Part shown: positions 30,963 to 39,101 of the stretch, in pieces
Layout: each line of letters opens with the position of its first letter
How positions within the stretch are numbered: the stretch's first letter is position 1
DNA from: Actinokineospora xionganensis
Lineage (GTDB): Bacteria; Actinomycetota; Actinomycetes; Mycobacteriales; Pseudonocardiaceae
DNA length: 64,000 nt
Assembly: GCF_014323725.1 (NCBI RefSeq)
Contig: NZ_JABVED010000004.1
Coordinates: 248,001 to 312,000, forward strand
Reading direction: 5' to 3'
Translations under genes and position numbers: made by a program
The notes under the pieces: generated by a model
Seen by the model: only the letters and a program-made list of their open reading frames with translations
Databases searched by the model: none
Told to the model about the DNA's origin: nothing

Positions 30963-31840
30963 CGCTTGACCAGTTCCCGGCCGACGCCCACTTTGGACAG
31001 GAACTTCCTGGTGCGCTTGAGGATCTGCTCGTGCGCCGCCAGCCGCGCCGGGTGTTCGAGCGCGCGCCTGCGCAGGGCCAGGGCGTCCGGGATGCCCGCG
31101 TCGCGGTATGCCGCCGGGTTGTACAGGGTGCCGATGCTGTAGGTCAGGTAGCTCTCGAGGTACTCCGCGACCAGCGGCACCTCGTCCGGGTCGCGCTTGG
31201 CCACCTGCTCCAGCAGGTTCACGAAGATCATGCGGCCGAAGGCGACGTGCCTGCTCTCGTCCTGGTGGTGCACCCGGTTGATCTCACGGGCGATGACCGG
31301 CAGGCCCATGTCCGTGGCCATGTGCGCGTTGTAGTGGTCGACGATCTCCTCGAAGATCAGGATGCGCGCGAACACGATCAGCTCGCGGGCCACCGCCGAG
31401 AGGTGCTCGACCGAGTCCGCCCGCAGCGACGGCTGCGCCGGGTAGAGTTTGCCGCCGTAGCGCAGGCAGAACTGCGCGAAGAACCACATGTGCTCGTTCT
31501 CCTCACCGATGAAGTGGTGGAGGAACTCCGAGACACCGGCGTAAGTGCGGTCATGGATGCGCATGACCACCTCGCTCAACAGCTCACGGATGCCGTGGAT
31601 GTTGAGGCTGAAGAAGTTGATCGCCTCGTACCTGGTCAAGGCGAGCTGCTGCTCGCGGGTGAGCTCGTCCCACATGGGGGTGCCCGCCAGCGTGGTGAGG
31701 CTCTCACTCATCCATGGCTTGTCCGGCTCGATGGCCTCGGGCCAGTCGAACATCGTGTACGGGTTGTAGTAGCCCGACTCGGCCATCAGCTCCAGCCGGT
31801 CCAGCGCCAGGTCGATCGGCTCGATCTCACGTACTGCCAT
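30959..31840 (-). CDS. AurF-like diiron N-oxygenase
   Basis: A 293-residue ferritin-like diiron protein. The ligands expected for the AurF/CmlI family are present in the right order: Glu in RYEAINFF (72), ExxH in EENEHMWFF (E114, H117), Glu in FEEIVDHY (164/165) and HxxxExxH in VHHQDESRHVAF (H191, E195, H198). AurF and CmlI oxidise arylamines to nitro compounds, and relatives hydroxylate amines or carbon. With a fatty-amine-forming fusion in the same operon, an alkylamine or aminoacyl-carrier substrate is plausible; that is inference. Its ATG is preceded by GGAAAGAG. The stop overlaps the carrier protein gene. Confidence 0.87.
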   Translation of the reverse strand: MAVREIEPIDLALDRLELMAESGYYNPYTMFDWPEAIEPDKPWMSESLTTLAGTPMWDELTREQQLALTRYEAINFFSLNIHGIRELLSEVVMRIHDRTYAGVSEFLHHFIGEENEHMWFFAQFCLRYGGKLYPAQPSLRADSVEHLSAVARELIVFARILIFEEIVDHYNAHMATDMGLPVIAREINRVHHQDESRHVAFGRMIFVNLLEQVAKRDPDEVPLVAEYLESYLTYSIGTLYNPAAYRDAGIPDALALRRRALEHPARLAAHEQILKRTRKFLSKVGVGRELVKR

Positions 31841-31878
31841 CTCTACTCTTTCCTACGGAGTGGCTCGACATTCCAGCG

Positions 31879-32853
31879 TCACCGCGTCGATCGGATATCC
31901 GCACGCACATGGACCGGCTCCGGTGAACCGCAGTCGTGGTAGCCGAAGGAGGCGTTACCGGAGGCGGTGGACGGGATCACCTTGTTGTAGACCGATCCCT
32001 GGCACAGTTCCTGGAAGTCGCCGGTGTCGGGCGACAGCCGGGCGGCCAGCTGGGCCTTGGCGATGTCGACGGTCTTCACCGAGCCGTCGTCATCGGTGAC
32101 CTCGACGCACGCGTGCGGCAGGTCGAGGGCCCCGCCCAGCACGCCGCAGAACCAGCCGCGCTTGGCCTCGGCCGCATAACCCGCGTCCCGGAACCGTTGC
32201 GCCAGCAGCAGACTCGCGGCGATGCAGCTGGTCGCGCCCAGCCCGTGCACCAGGTCGGGGTCGGCCTGCATGGCGATGGGGATCATCTGCCAGCGGTAGC
32301 CCGAGTCCAGGTAGTCCCGCACCAGGCGCCGCAGTCGCGGCGCGACCAGCGGCGTGCGCGCGCCGGTGGTGGTGACGGTGGCCGAGTACTCGCCGGACGA
32401 CGCCGCGCTGGGCCCGATGACCTCGTGCACCTCGACGCGCCCGCCGAAGCGTTCGACGTCGGGCGCCTCCAGCCGCCACGGCGCCTCGCCGCGACAGTCC
32501 ACACAGTCCATCCGGACCCGGAAGTCCCAAGTCTTGTCGCGCAGCAGGTCGTCCATCGACCTGGTGGCGAACCGGAACAGCATGCGGAAGGCGAGTTCGG
32601 GCTGCGTGTTCCCCTTGCCGGAGTACATGCCGAGGTTGTAGAGGTCGTTGACGTCGAAGTGCCGCACCCCGTCGCGGTCCTCGAACGGCAGGCCCGCGTC
32701 GACCAACCGGTCGAGTTCGGCCTGATCGCAGCGCAGCATCTCCCGCGCCACGGTGTCGGACTGGGTTTTGTGGGAGTACTCCGCGGGAACGAACTCGATG
32801 GAATCCGCCACCTGTTCCCAGTGCGTGCTCGCGGATGCGGCTTGCAACGACAC
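31879..32853 (-). CDS. Transglutaminase-like protein (AdmF-like amide synthase candidate)
   Basis: A 324-residue protein whose C-terminal half has a transglutaminase-type triad: Cys210 in GATSCIAASLLLAQRF, His247 in LDLPHACVEV and Asp263 in KTVDIAKA, with the usual spacing of about 37 and 16 residues. The N-terminal half has two CxxC cysteines (MDCVDCRG, C117/C120), possibly structural zinc ligands. The known biosynthetic precedent is AdmF of andrimid, a transglutaminase homologue that joins an acyl-ACP to an aminoacyl-PCP. The operon supplies both kinds of carrier proteins. GTG 32853 with AGGGAGAGGG is the start. I assign the fold with fair confidence; the peptide-bond-forming role is inferred from neighbours. 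Confidence 0.68.
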   Translation of the reverse strand: MSLQAASASTHWEQVADSIEFVPAEYSHKTQSDTVAREMLRCDQAELDRLVDAGLPFEDRDGVRHFDVNDLYNLGMYSGKGNTQPELAFRMLFRFATRSMDDLLRDKTWDFRVRMDCVDCRGEAPWRLEAPDVERFGGRVEVHEVIGPSAASSGEYSATVTTTGARTPLVAPRLRRLVRDYLDSGYRWQMIPIAMQADPDLVHGLGATSCIAASLLLAQRFRDAGYAAEAKRGWFCGVLGGALDLPHACVEVTDDDGSVKTVDIAKAQLAARLSPDTGDFQELCQGSVYNKVIPSTASGNASFGYHDCGSPEPVHVRADIRSTR

Positions 32854-33157
32854 AGTCCCTCTCCCTGGGCAGAACGAAAGCCGACGATCACTGATTCGGA
32901 CACCGGCGGCAAATGGTCCAGTTGATTACGAGAGCATTCCGTCATCCCCTATGAGACGGACCAACCGAACGATATCGACCGTACCAGCCGGACACGAAGC
33001 GGCAACAGATCAGTTCCACATGGACGCCCATGTGTTCCACATATACGAATTGGAGAAACGATTCCTCACCAGCGCGGCCGGAATGCATCCGACCAGAGAG
33101 CGGGTCGCGGCGATCTTCGCCGACCGGACCTCATCCACGCGACGGGTGCGGGTTGAT
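32854..33157. other. Gene-free stretch between two minus-strand genes
   Basis: About 300 bases with slightly lower GC than the neighbouring genes. It must carry the promoter for the transglutaminase-like gene and its operon. Short frames on both strands lack codon bias. I recognise no clear promoter or dyad. Confidence 0.4.
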
Positions 33158-33484
33158 TCAGTCCTCGTCGACGTGGCGCCCGCGGCCATCGACCACATGT
33201 GGCACGCGATGCGACCCGATGCGCTCCCGGGCGGCCCACTTGGTCGCCTCCACCGTGCTGCGGGCCAGTCCGATGGCGTCATGCAGGAGCTCGGTGTGCG
33301 AGTGGTCGCCGTTCACGCTGTCCTGCTGCGTCCGCAGCAGGGCGGCCGCGCAGTTCAGGGCGTCGCACGCGGCGCTGACCTCGGGAACGCGCCAACCGCG
33401 CGAGCCCCGCAGTTCCACGGCGAGCTTTTCGAGCAGTTCGACGGCCGACGCGAAGTCCGCGGCCGCCTCATGGGCAGTGCTCAT
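33158..33484 (-). CDS. Small hypothetical helical protein
   Basis: A 108-residue, mostly alpha-helical, cysteine-containing soluble protein (EAAADFASAVELLEKLAVEL, DALNCAAALLRTQQ, LLHDAIGLARSTVEATKWAA) ending in a charged, His/Arg/Asp-rich tail. Start ATG 33484 is preceded by an AGG-type site. I recognise no family. It lies after the terminator-like hairpin of the carbamoyltransferase gene, so it may be its own transcript. Codon use at third positions is GC-rich and consistent with a real gene. Confidence 0.55.
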   Translation of the reverse strand: MSTAHEAAADFASAVELLEKLAVELRGSRGWRVPEVSAACDALNCAAALLRTQQDSVNGDHSHTELLHDAIGLARSTVEATKWAARERIGSHRVPHVVDGRGRHVDED

Positions 33485-33514
33485 GGGCCGGACCTCATCA
33501 CCTTCCCGACCTGG

Positions 33515-33543
33515 GCTGGGACGCCGCGGCGCGGCGTCCCAGC
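33515..33543 (-). terminator. Strong hairpin behind the carbamoyltransferase gene
   Basis: Perfect 14-base arms GCTGGGACGCCGCG and CGCGGCGTCCCAGC (33515-33528, 33530-33543) lie 15 bases after the carbamoyltransferase stop. No T-run follows on the minus strand, so termination may be incomplete or the hairpin may stabilise the mRNA. Confidence 0.6.
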
Positions 33544-33558
33544 GATCCGGTCACGTGG

Positions 33559-35358
33559 TCACGCGGACTTCTCGATCTTGGTGACGAGGTGGTTGCCGAG
33601 CAGCAGGTAGTCGATCTCGGTGCCGAGGAAGCAGTTCACCGCGTCGGCCGGGGCGCAGACGATCGGCTCGCCCGCGACGTTGAACGACGTGTTGATCAGG
33701 CAGGGCACGCCCGTCAGCGAGGTGAACTCGCGCAGCAGGGCGGCCAGCCGCGGAGTCTCCTCGTCGGTGAGGGTCTGCACCCGCGAAGTGCCGTCGACGT
33801 GCACCGCGCCCTGGATCTTCTCGCGGTACTCCTCCTTCACCGGGAAGACAAAGGTCATGTAGGGCGAGGACTTCTTCTTGCCCAGCTCGAAGACCTTCGC
33901 CGCGTCCGACTCGAGCACCAGCGGCGCGAACGGCCGGAACGGCTCCCGGTGCTTGACGCGCAGGTTGATGACGTCCTTGATGTCCGAGAAGCTCGGGTTC
34001 GCCAGGATGCTGCGGTGACCGAGGGCGCGGGGACCGTGCTCCATGCGGCCCTCGAAGTAGCCGACGATGACCTTCTCGGTCAGCAGCTTGGCCACCTGGT
34101 CGACGACCTCGTCGTCGGTCAGCCTGGTCCACTCGACCTTGCCCGCGAACTCCCGCAGGGCCGTCTCGATGGCGTCTTCGTCGTACTCGGGGCCGAGGTA
34201 CGGGGTGACCGACTCGGGAGCCTTGACCTCACCCTCGGCCGCGGGGTCGTTGACCCAGGCGTAGACGGCGGCGCCGATGGCGATGCCGGTGTCGCTGGCG
34301 CCGAAGCTGACCGACATGTCCTCGAAGCGCGACTCTTCGAGCATCGGGGTGTTGTTCAGGCAGTTGAGCGCCACACCGCCCTCGAACAGCAGGTGGGGCA
34401 GGTCGGTCTTCGACTCGAGCGCGCGCAGCTGGTGGTTGGTGACGGCCAGCAGCATCTCCTGCGCCGCGGCGGACACCGTCGACTGGTATTCCAGGGTGTC
34501 CTGGAACGGGCCGAAGTGCTGCTCGAACAGCGGCTCGAAGCTGCGCGGGTTCTCCAGGTCGTGCTGCTGGCAGAGGGTGTAGCGGCCGCCATCCTCCAGC
34601 TTGACGACGTGCTCGAGGAACGGGTTGGGCGACGGCGCCTCGCCGTAGCCCGCCATGCCCATGACCTTGTACTCGTCGTTGTTCGGCACGAAGCCCAGGA
34701 AACGGGTGATCGCGGAGAACAGCATGCCGATCGAGTCGTGCGCGGTGACCATCTGGTCGTCGAACAGCTTGATCTTGCCGTCGCGGATCTCGCCGACCAC
34801 CGACGAGAACAGCTCGGCGCGGCCGTCGCTGATGAGGAACGCCGCGTCCTTCATGCCCGCGAAGTACCAGCCGGTGGTCGCGTGGGCGAGGTGGTGGGGG
34901 ACGAAGACGACCTTCTCGCGGTCGGGGGTGAAGCCGGTGCGGGCGGCGAAGTCGGCGAGGATCGCCTCCTGGCCGAGGACGTGCACGAACAACTGGCCGA
35001 TCTTGTTCAGCCTGCCCAGCTTGTCCAGCGGGGCGAGCGGCTGCATCGCCAGGTCGAACAGGGCGGCGTTGAAGACGACGTCGTTGAAGCTCCACGGGAT
35101 GGCGATCAGATCGATGTCCTCGAACTTCACGCCCGCGTGGTCGAGCACCCACTTCACCGAGTTGATCGGGAAGTCGGAGGTCTTCTTCTCCCGGTTGAGG
35201 CGCTCTTCCTCCACCGCGGCGACGAGTTCACCGTTGACCAGCAGCGACGCGCCGGCGTCGTGGCCGAGACCGTAGTGTTTCTCCTTGCCGACCGCGTCAT
35301 AGTGCTCGGCGAAGATCTCAGCGCTGCGGGAGAAACCGTTGCACCCCAAGACAATCAT
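33559..35358 (-). CDS. O-carbamoyltransferase (NodU/CmcH/TobZ family)
   Basis: A 599-residue carbamoyltransferase. The N-terminal actin-like (YrdC-independent) domain opens with MIVLGCNGFSRSAEIFAEHY, followed by HDAGASLLVNGELVAAVEEERLNR and the metal/phosphate-binding VFVPHHLAHATTGWYFAG. Further on come GVALNCLNNTPML and the C-terminal GPRALGHRSILANPS, typical of NodU/CmcH. The family uses carbamoyl phosphate and ATP to make a carbamoyl-adenylate and transfers the carbamoyl group to a hydroxyl. Start ATG 35358 has AAGGAA upstream. In a cluster making an amine or amide it implies a product with a hydroxyl group, probably introduced on an amino-acid or polyketide part. Confidence 0.93.
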   Translation of the reverse strand: MIVLGCNGFSRSAEIFAEHYDAVGKEKHYGLGHDAGASLLVNGELVAAVEEERLNREKKTSDFPINSVKWVLDHAGVKFEDIDLIAIPWSFNDVVFNAALFDLAMQPLAPLDKLGRLNKIGQLFVHVLGQEAILADFAARTGFTPDREKVVFVPHHLAHATTGWYFAGMKDAAFLISDGRAELFSSVVGEIRDGKIKLFDDQMVTAHDSIGMLFSAITRFLGFVPNNDEYKVMGMAGYGEAPSPNPFLEHVVKLEDGGRYTLCQQHDLENPRSFEPLFEQHFGPFQDTLEYQSTVSAAAQEMLLAVTNHQLRALESKTDLPHLLFEGGVALNCLNNTPMLEESRFEDMSVSFGASDTGIAIGAAVYAWVNDPAAEGEVKAPESVTPYLGPEYDEDAIETALREFAGKVEWTRLTDDEVVDQVAKLLTEKVIVGYFEGRMEHGPRALGHRSILANPSFSDIKDVINLRVKHREPFRPFAPLVLESDAAKVFELGKKKSSPYMTFVFPVKEEYREKIQGAVHVDGTSRVQTLTDEETPRLAALLREFTSLTGVPCLINTSFNVAGEPIVCAPADAVNCFLGTEIDYLLLGNHLVTKIEKSA

Positions 35359-35670
35359 GACCAATGTTCCTTCTCTGTCGCACTGGGTCGCGGGCACACT
35401 GACGGCACGGAACGCGCCGTGCGGCAAGGAGCGACGAATTCATCACGAAGATAGACTTCAGCGCACGTCAAATGGAGCGGACATACTCGATTCTAATTCC
35501 CAGCCAGGCTACCAGCACAAAACTCGCACCAGCAATGTGAGAACCACACCATTGCGGATGCAGTCCTCACGCGCGGACCGAGTTCGCAACCTTACACCGA
35601 GGGCAAAACATATATTTGCGGATAAGCGAAACGAGATCCCTTTCTGAACCACTCCGCACAAGGGGCCACC
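35359..35670. promoter_or_regulatory. Divergent promoter region, carbamoyltransferase / hydrolase
   Basis: Some 310 bases of noticeably lower GC content separate the divergent genes. An AT-rich element (ACATATATTTG, about 35609-35619) lies about 55 bases upstream of the plus-strand hydrolase. No strong dyad is evident. It probably holds promoters for both directions. Confidence 0.5.
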
Positions 35671-36639
35671 ATGCCTTTGGACCGCATCCTCCGCAACCTG
35701 ATCACCTGGCAGCGCGCGGACGGTCCGCCGACGCCGATGCGCGAACTGTCCATTGAGGACGCCCGCGCGCGGTACCTGGCGAACGCGGTCCGCCCGCGTC
35801 GCGGCCCCGCGGACACGGTCACCACCGTCGACCGGACGGTCGAGACCACGGACGGTTCGTCGATCCGGGCGAGGGTGTACCACCCGGACACGGCGCCGAG
35901 CATGTCGCTCACCTTCCTGCACGGCGGCGGCTGGGTCGTCGGCGACCTCGACAGCCACGACTGGGCCGTGCGCACCACGGCCTCGGCGCTCGGCGCGGTC
36001 GTGGTCGCCGCGGACTACCGGCGTGCGCCGGAGTTCCCGTACCCGGTCCCGCTGTACGACGCGATCGCCGTCGCGCGATGGACCGCCCAGGAGTTCCCGG
36101 GTCTCCCGCAGGTCCTCGCGGGCGACAGCGCGGGCGCGCACCTGTCGGTCGGCGTGGCGCTCGACGCGCGCGACAACGACGGCCCCCGGTTCGCGGCGAT
36201 GCTGCTGCTGTACCCGCCGACGGACCCGAGCCTGCGGCTGGCCGCGGCGGGCGAGTATCCCGAGGGTTACCTGCTGTCCGTCGACGACATGGCCCACCAC
36301 TACGACCTCTACGTCCCCGACCCGGCCCGGCGCGGCGACCCCGCGGTCGACCTGCTGAGCGCGGACCTGCGCGACCTGCCGCCCGCGGTGGTCGCCACGG
36401 CGGAGTTCGACCCGCTGCGCGACGAGGGGATCGCCTTCGCCGAGCGGTTGGCCGCCGCGGGTGTGCCCGCCAGGCAGGTGCCCGGCCCGGGACTGGTACA
36501 CGGCTACTTCCTGATGCAGGACGTCGTGCCCGCAGCGGCCAAGTGCGCCCAAGGGGTGCTCGACGAACTGACCGCGATGCTGGCCGCGCCGCATGAGGAC
36601 GCAGCCGCCGCGCGGATCGATCCGGTTCCGGGTCGCTGA
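35671..36639 (+). CDS. HSL-family esterase (alpha/beta hydrolase 3)
   Basis: A 322-residue esterase of the hormone-sensitive-lipase family. Motifs: TFLHGGGWVVGDL (HGGGW oxyanion hole), VLAGDSAGAHLSVG (GDSAG nucleophile elbow), an Asp in AEFDPLRDEG and the catalytic His in LVHGYFLMQ. ATG 35671 follows AAGGGG. It is the only plus-strand gene in this block and converges on the second acyl-AMP ligase with a shared terminator. It may cleave an ester or amide in a tailoring or self-resistance role; the substrate is unknown. Confidence 0.92.
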   Translation: MPLDRILRNLITWQRADGPPTPMRELSIEDARARYLANAVRPRRGPADTVTTVDRTVETTDGSSIRARVYHPDTAPSMSLTFLHGGGWVVGDLDSHDWAVRTTASALGAVVVAADYRRAPEFPYPVPLYDAIAVARWTAQEFPGLPQVLAGDSAGAHLSVGVALDARDNDGPRFAAMLLLYPPTDPSLRLAAAGEYPEGYLLSVDDMAHHYDLYVPDPARRGDPAVDLLSADLRDLPPAVVATAEFDPLRDEGIAFAERLAAAGVPARQVPGPGLVHGYFLMQDVVPAAAKCAQGVLDELTAMLAAPHEDAAAARIDPVPGR

Positions 36640-36643
36640 TCCG

Positions 36644-36679
36644 CGAACCGGGGGCGCTCCGGCTGCGACGCCCCCGGTT
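36644..36679. terminator. Bidirectional terminator between convergent genes
   Basis: Perfect 12-base arms GAACCGGGGGCG (36644-36655) and CGCCCCCGGTTC (36668-36679) lie between the convergent stops of the esterase (36639) and the acyl-AMP ligase (36691), so the hairpin can act in both directions. Confidence 0.75.
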
Positions 36680-36690
36680 CCGGTCGCTCG

Positions 36691-38439
36691 TCACACGCTC
36701 GCGGGTTCCCGGCGGCGCGCCCGCAGCGCTTGCACCACCCATGGTTCGTAGTCGGCGTAAACGGCTGTCAGTTCGTCGGCCAAAAGCATTCTGCGCATCG
36801 TCGCTCGCTGGATCTTGCCGCTCGTGGTTCGGCGCACCGCGGCTCGCCGCAGTAGGCCGATGCCGTCGACCGGGACGCCGAACTCACAGGCGACCGTCGC
36901 GCGGATCTGCTCCGCGAGGGCGCGCAGCCGGTCGGCGGGTGGCCGACCGTTGATCTCGTGGGTGACGATCAGGGCGTCCATCGTGGCGGCGGCCGCGCCG
37001 AGCGACACGCTGAACACCGCGCCGACCGAGCCGAGTTCGGGGTGCCGCGCCCGCAGTGTCCGCTCGATGTCCTGGGGAGCGAACGTGCGCCCGGCCACGG
37101 TCACCAGTTCGGCGCAGCGCCCGGTCACGTAGATCTCACCGTCGTACACCGCGCCGAGGTCACCGGTGCGTAGGTAGCCGTCCGCCGTCCAGGCGAACGC
37201 GTTGGCCGCGGTGTCGTTCCAGTACCCGGCGGCGACGCTGCCGCCGCGCAGACAGATCTCGCCGATCGATCCGGGCGGCAGTGGCTCGGCGGTCGTCGGA
37301 TCGGTGATCAAGACGTCGAAGGTGTGCGGCGTCCCGCAACTGACCAACCCCACGCCGCCGTCGGCGGCGACGAAGCGTTGCCGCTCAAGCATTTCGGGGT
37401 TCACTGTGATCACCTTGGGCCTGCGGTAGGCCTGACCCGAGATGTAGACCGTGGCCTCGGCCATGCCGTAGCACGTGGTCAGCACGTCGTCGCGCAGCCC
37501 GGCGGGCGCGAAGCGCTCGACGAACCGGTCGAGTGTCATGGGCCGCACGGGTTCCGCGCCGATCGCGGAGAACCGCCACCTGGACAGGTCCAGTTCGGCG
37601 ACCTGGTCGTCGGTGATCCGGGTCCGGACCAGGTCATAGGCGAAGCTGGGTCCCGCCGACGAGTGGATGTCGTACTTGTCGATCAGCCGCAGCCACTGGT
37701 GCGGGCGCTTGAGGAACGACGCGGGGCGCATCAGCACGCAGCACGTGCCGACGAGCAGGGCGGGCAGAAGCTGACCGAGCAGGCCCATGTCGTGGTACAG
37801 CGGCAGCCACCCGCCCAGCCGCGTCCGCGGGGTCAGGCGGCACATGACGCGCTGGTTCGTCACGTTGTGCAGGATGTTGCCGTGGCTGAGCATCGCACCC
37901 TTCGGCGCGCCTGTGGTGCCGGAGGTGTACTGCAGCAGCGCGAGTGCCGACCGGTCGAGTTCCTCCGGCTGCCACGCGCCCGCGTCCGGCAGGTCGCCGC
38001 CGTCGGTAGCGACCACCGGCGTCCCGAGGCCCTCGGCGTCGGCCCACTCCGCGACGGCCGAGAAGTTCTCGGAGTCGGTGAGGACAGCGCACACGCCCGC
38101 GTTCTCCGCGATGCCCTGCACCCGCGACCGCTCCTCGCGGTAGCGGCCGGGCAGCGGCGCGGGCACGGCGGCCATCCCCGCATAGAGGCAGCCGACCAAG
38201 GCCGCGACGAAGTCGACCCCGGTCGGGTAGAGCAGCAACAGCCGCTCCCCCACCGGGAACCTCGCGCGCAGCCACGCGCCGACCTTCCTCGCCTCGGCGT
38301 CGAGTCGGGCGTACGTCCACCGGGTGTCGTCGCTCTCGTCCACGTCGTGCACGACGATCACCGCCAGGTCGTCCGGCGCCGTGCGGACATGATCTCGAAT
38401 CACCGCGGCGATGCTTGTGACGTTCTGCGAATCGACCAT
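36691..38439 (-). CDS. Second fatty-acyl-AMP ligase (FAAL-type)
   Basis: A 582-residue ANL-superfamily ligase. Features: LLQYTSGTTGAPKGAMLSHGN, GWLPLYHDMGLLGQ as in FAALs, CYGMAEATVYISG, the LRTGDLGAV region and the C-terminal TTSGKIQRATMR Lys motif. The start MVDSQN (ATG 38439) has AAGGAG 11 bases upstream; the longer frame upstream lacks coding character. It probably loads a carboxylic acid onto one of the carrier proteins. Two distinct FAALs within 16 kb imply two independently activated acids. It has its own promoter region upstream and a terminator downstream, hence is a separate transcription unit. Confidence 0.92.
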   Translation of the reverse strand: MVDSQNVTSIAAVIRDHVRTAPDDLAVIVVHDVDESDDTRWTYARLDAEARKVGAWLRARFPVGERLLLLYPTGVDFVAALVGCLYAGMAAVPAPLPGRYREERSRVQGIAENAGVCAVLTDSENFSAVAEWADAEGLGTPVVATDGGDLPDAGAWQPEELDRSALALLQYTSGTTGAPKGAMLSHGNILHNVTNQRVMCRLTPRTRLGGWLPLYHDMGLLGQLLPALLVGTCCVLMRPASFLKRPHQWLRLIDKYDIHSSAGPSFAYDLVRTRITDDQVAELDLSRWRFSAIGAEPVRPMTLDRFVERFAPAGLRDDVLTTCYGMAEATVYISGQAYRRPKVITVNPEMLERQRFVAADGGVGLVSCGTPHTFDVLITDPTTAEPLPPGSIGEICLRGGSVAAGYWNDTAANAFAWTADGYLRTGDLGAVYDGEIYVTGRCAELVTVAGRTFAPQDIERTLRARHPELGSVGAVFSVSLGAAAATMDALIVTHEINGRPPADRLRALAEQIRATVACEFGVPVDGIGLLRRAAVRRTTSGKIQRATMRRMLLADELTAVYADYEPWVVQALRARRREPASV

Positions 38440-38968
38440 GGAGCTGGTTTCTCCTTCTGCCGCGCGCACGACTGGGCCTCTCCGTGAGAAGCGCCGTCCG
38501 AGAAACGCGAAAGGGATATGCATGTGCGGCGCACCGACCCCGCGCAATTCGGGGAGCGAGCGCATCGACGCCTATTTCAGCCTTCTGTCGGATGCTCTAC
38601 CTGGAGGAACATCGCCCCAGCAGAACAGTCGCATCGACTGTATTGGAGGCTAGCACGAAGTCGCTTAACGACCCGCGGGTCGCTCGACAAAGGTGCGAAT
38701 CGCGCGGAGTCGTATTAGGAACTCATCGGTAACAATTACCGACGCGAGCGGGCCGACCCGACGGTGGGACATACACCACCCGTCTGACGCAAGCACTTGA
38801 TATCGAGATCTCAACACCCGGGCAGAAGTTGCGAAACCGATCGCGCTCGCGATAGCGTGAGACACAGCCAATACTTGAGACTTGAGAAACCAGCGGCCGG
38901 GATGCGATCACAGCGCATCGCCGCACCTGCCCGCCGCCACCTGTTCTCCGCCACGACACTTCGCCAAA
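38440..38968. other. Gene-free region upstream of the second acyl-AMP ligase
   Basis: This region is about 530 bases, lower in GC, with no credible protein gene on either strand. It carries the promoter of the acyl-AMP ligase. The only structure I see is the dyad at 38763-38780. Confidence 0.45.
38763..38780. promoter_or_regulatory. Dyad GGTGG-N8-CCACC, resembles the NRPS-upstream repeat
   Basis: GGTGG GACATACA CCACC with flanking GACG/CGTC symmetry. The core GGTGG(A/G)ACAT also occurs in the perfect inverted repeat upstream of the NRPS at 12847-12869. Shared half-sites suggest a common regulator, possibly the response-regulator-like protein encoded at 39102. This is a hypothesis only. Confidence 0.35.
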
Positions 38969-39004
38969 GGGATTCGCTGCCCGCGCGGACGGGCAGCGAA
39001 TCCC
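38969..39004 (-). terminator. Rho-independent terminator of the response-regulator-like gene
   Basis: Perfect 15-base arms GGGATTCGCTGCCCG and CGGGCAGCGAATCCC with a 6-base loop lie 98 bases after the stop. On the minus strand the stem is followed by TTTGG. This is among the strongest hairpins in the window. Confidence 0.8.
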
Positions 39005-39101
39005 TGAGTCACACCATGGCGGCGCACGATCGGGAGCACAGCGACTGGGAGGTCACCGCCGGATCACGCCCGACATAATTGAACATTCAGCGAAAGCCTG
39101 C

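Noticed and set aside
22436-35358. Idea that this is an andrimid or valanimycin cluster
   Set aside because: The AdmF-like protein matches andrimid logic, but the characteristic phenylalanine aminomutase and valine-type assembly genes are absent; VlmA/VlmH homologues are also absent.
38797-39078. 93-codon plus-strand frame near the response-regulator gene
   Set aside because: It runs through the 15-bp terminator hairpin and shows no protein-like pattern.
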